From JAJTFW01 sp903922455 (GTDB lineage: Bacteria > Bacteroidota > Bacteroidia > AKYH767-A > OLB10): a stretch of 64,000 nucleotides of DNA. The translations under genes and the position numbers were made by a program. Where the stretch lies: the NCBI GenBank assembly GCA_943329665.2, contig CALQEU020000003.1, forward strand, positions 62,001 to 126,000, read 5' to 3'. The notes beneath the pieces are model-generated. The model did no database searches and had not been told where the DNA came from. It was given only the letters and a program-made list of their open reading frames with translations. How positions within the stretch are numbered: position 1 is the first letter of the stretch; every line of letters begins with the position of its first letter. This document shows positions 63,701-64,000 of the stretch, piece after piece.

Positions 63701-64000
63701 CTCTGTTGGAATCGGCGGATGGTGATATGCTTTTATCTCCATCGTATGATTTGATGAACACCAAACATCACAACAACGATTCGCAACTTGCCATGAATTT
63801 GTTTAAGAAGATGGAAAGAACACAGCAACATTTATTATCGCAATTCTACAATTATAAAATTTCTGATTTTATTGAATTCGGAAAACGGTTGAGGATTTTC
63901 GAACAGTTATTACTTTCTATTGCCTCTGATTTTAAAGATCGAAAACTTGATCTGTTTTCCTTTATCGACAAATCCTTTCTTTCGGATGAAGGGAAAGGAA
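63695..64000 (+). pseudogene. HipA-like kinase, C-terminal fragment (runs off the window)
   Basis: A frame open to the window end reads NKNISLLESADGDMLLSPSY, DLMNTK. This matches the H-x-K-NFSL ... GDYxLSPAYDLxNT region of HipA-family Ser/Thr kinase toxins, just after the catalytic loop. The following 75 residues look like the HipA C-terminal helices. The N-terminal two thirds are missing, replaced by the opposing T9SS-domain remnant, so the gene is truncated. The 3' end lies outside the window. Confidence 0.6.

Overview
The window looks like a chromosome segment of a low-GC member of the Bacteroidota. Eight intact secreted proteins and one fragment end in a type IX secretion (T9SS) sorting domain. 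Omp28-type and DUF6029 proteins are present, Shine-Dalgarno sequences are mostly weak, and several genes and the tRNA are preceded by the Bacteroidota -7 promoter element TAnnTTTG. The family or genus cannot be fixed from the sequence alone.

Layout. 1-6.4 kb: a truncated gene end, then leftward genes for a secreted alpha/beta hydrolase, malic enzyme (MaeB) and two T9SS cargo proteins. 6.5-12.5 kb: a rightward thiol/outer-membrane group (Omp28-like T9SS protein, TlpA-type thioredoxin, DUF6029 protein, Omp28 lipoprotein) and a frameshifted methyltransferase. 12.5-15.4 kb: an intergenic array of CCCC-N3-GGGG palindromes, then a cassette of three related small secreted Cys proteins plus a lipoprotein. 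15.6-18.5 kb: a glutaryl-CoA-dehydrogenase-like enzyme, a TerB-like protein, tRNA-Cys followed by a duplicated structured module, a START/SRPBCC protein and a 32-bp tandem repeat. 18.5-24 kb: a giant T9SS adhesin. 24-30.8 kb: an adenylate cyclase, a transporter-like/HEAT/cNMP-binding fusion and an HD hydrolase, a possible cAMP make-sense-degrade unit. 30.9-34.8 kb: a tight leftward operon for thiosulfate chemistry (two YeeE/YedE proteins, SoxB-like, TsdA-like). 35.1-45.3 kb: a complex I operon nuoABCDHIJKLMN without nuoEFG, ending with an unknown protein. 45.6-48.4 kb: a DUF4143-type ATPase and a geranylgeranyl-reductase-like flavoprotein. 48.5-60.4 kb: a giant T9SS type B protein, pseudogene debris containing a foldback (MITE-like) insertion, a secreted agmatine/peptidyl-arginine deiminase and another large T9SS protein. 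60.6-63.4 kb: the lipid/ribosome operon DUF177-rpmF-plsX-fabH. 63.5-64 kb: a T9SS-domain remnant abutting a hipA-like remnant that runs off the window.

Together the genes suggest an aerobic, surface-active heterotroph that secretes large adhesins and hydrolases through T9SS, can use reduced sulfur compounds as an auxiliary electron source, and respires through an 11-subunit complex I whose electron input module is not encoded beside it. The most novel-looking items are the small secreted Cys-protein cassette, the duplicated tRNA-Cys downstream module, the foldback element inside a TonB-receptor pseudogene, and the cAMP-related trio.
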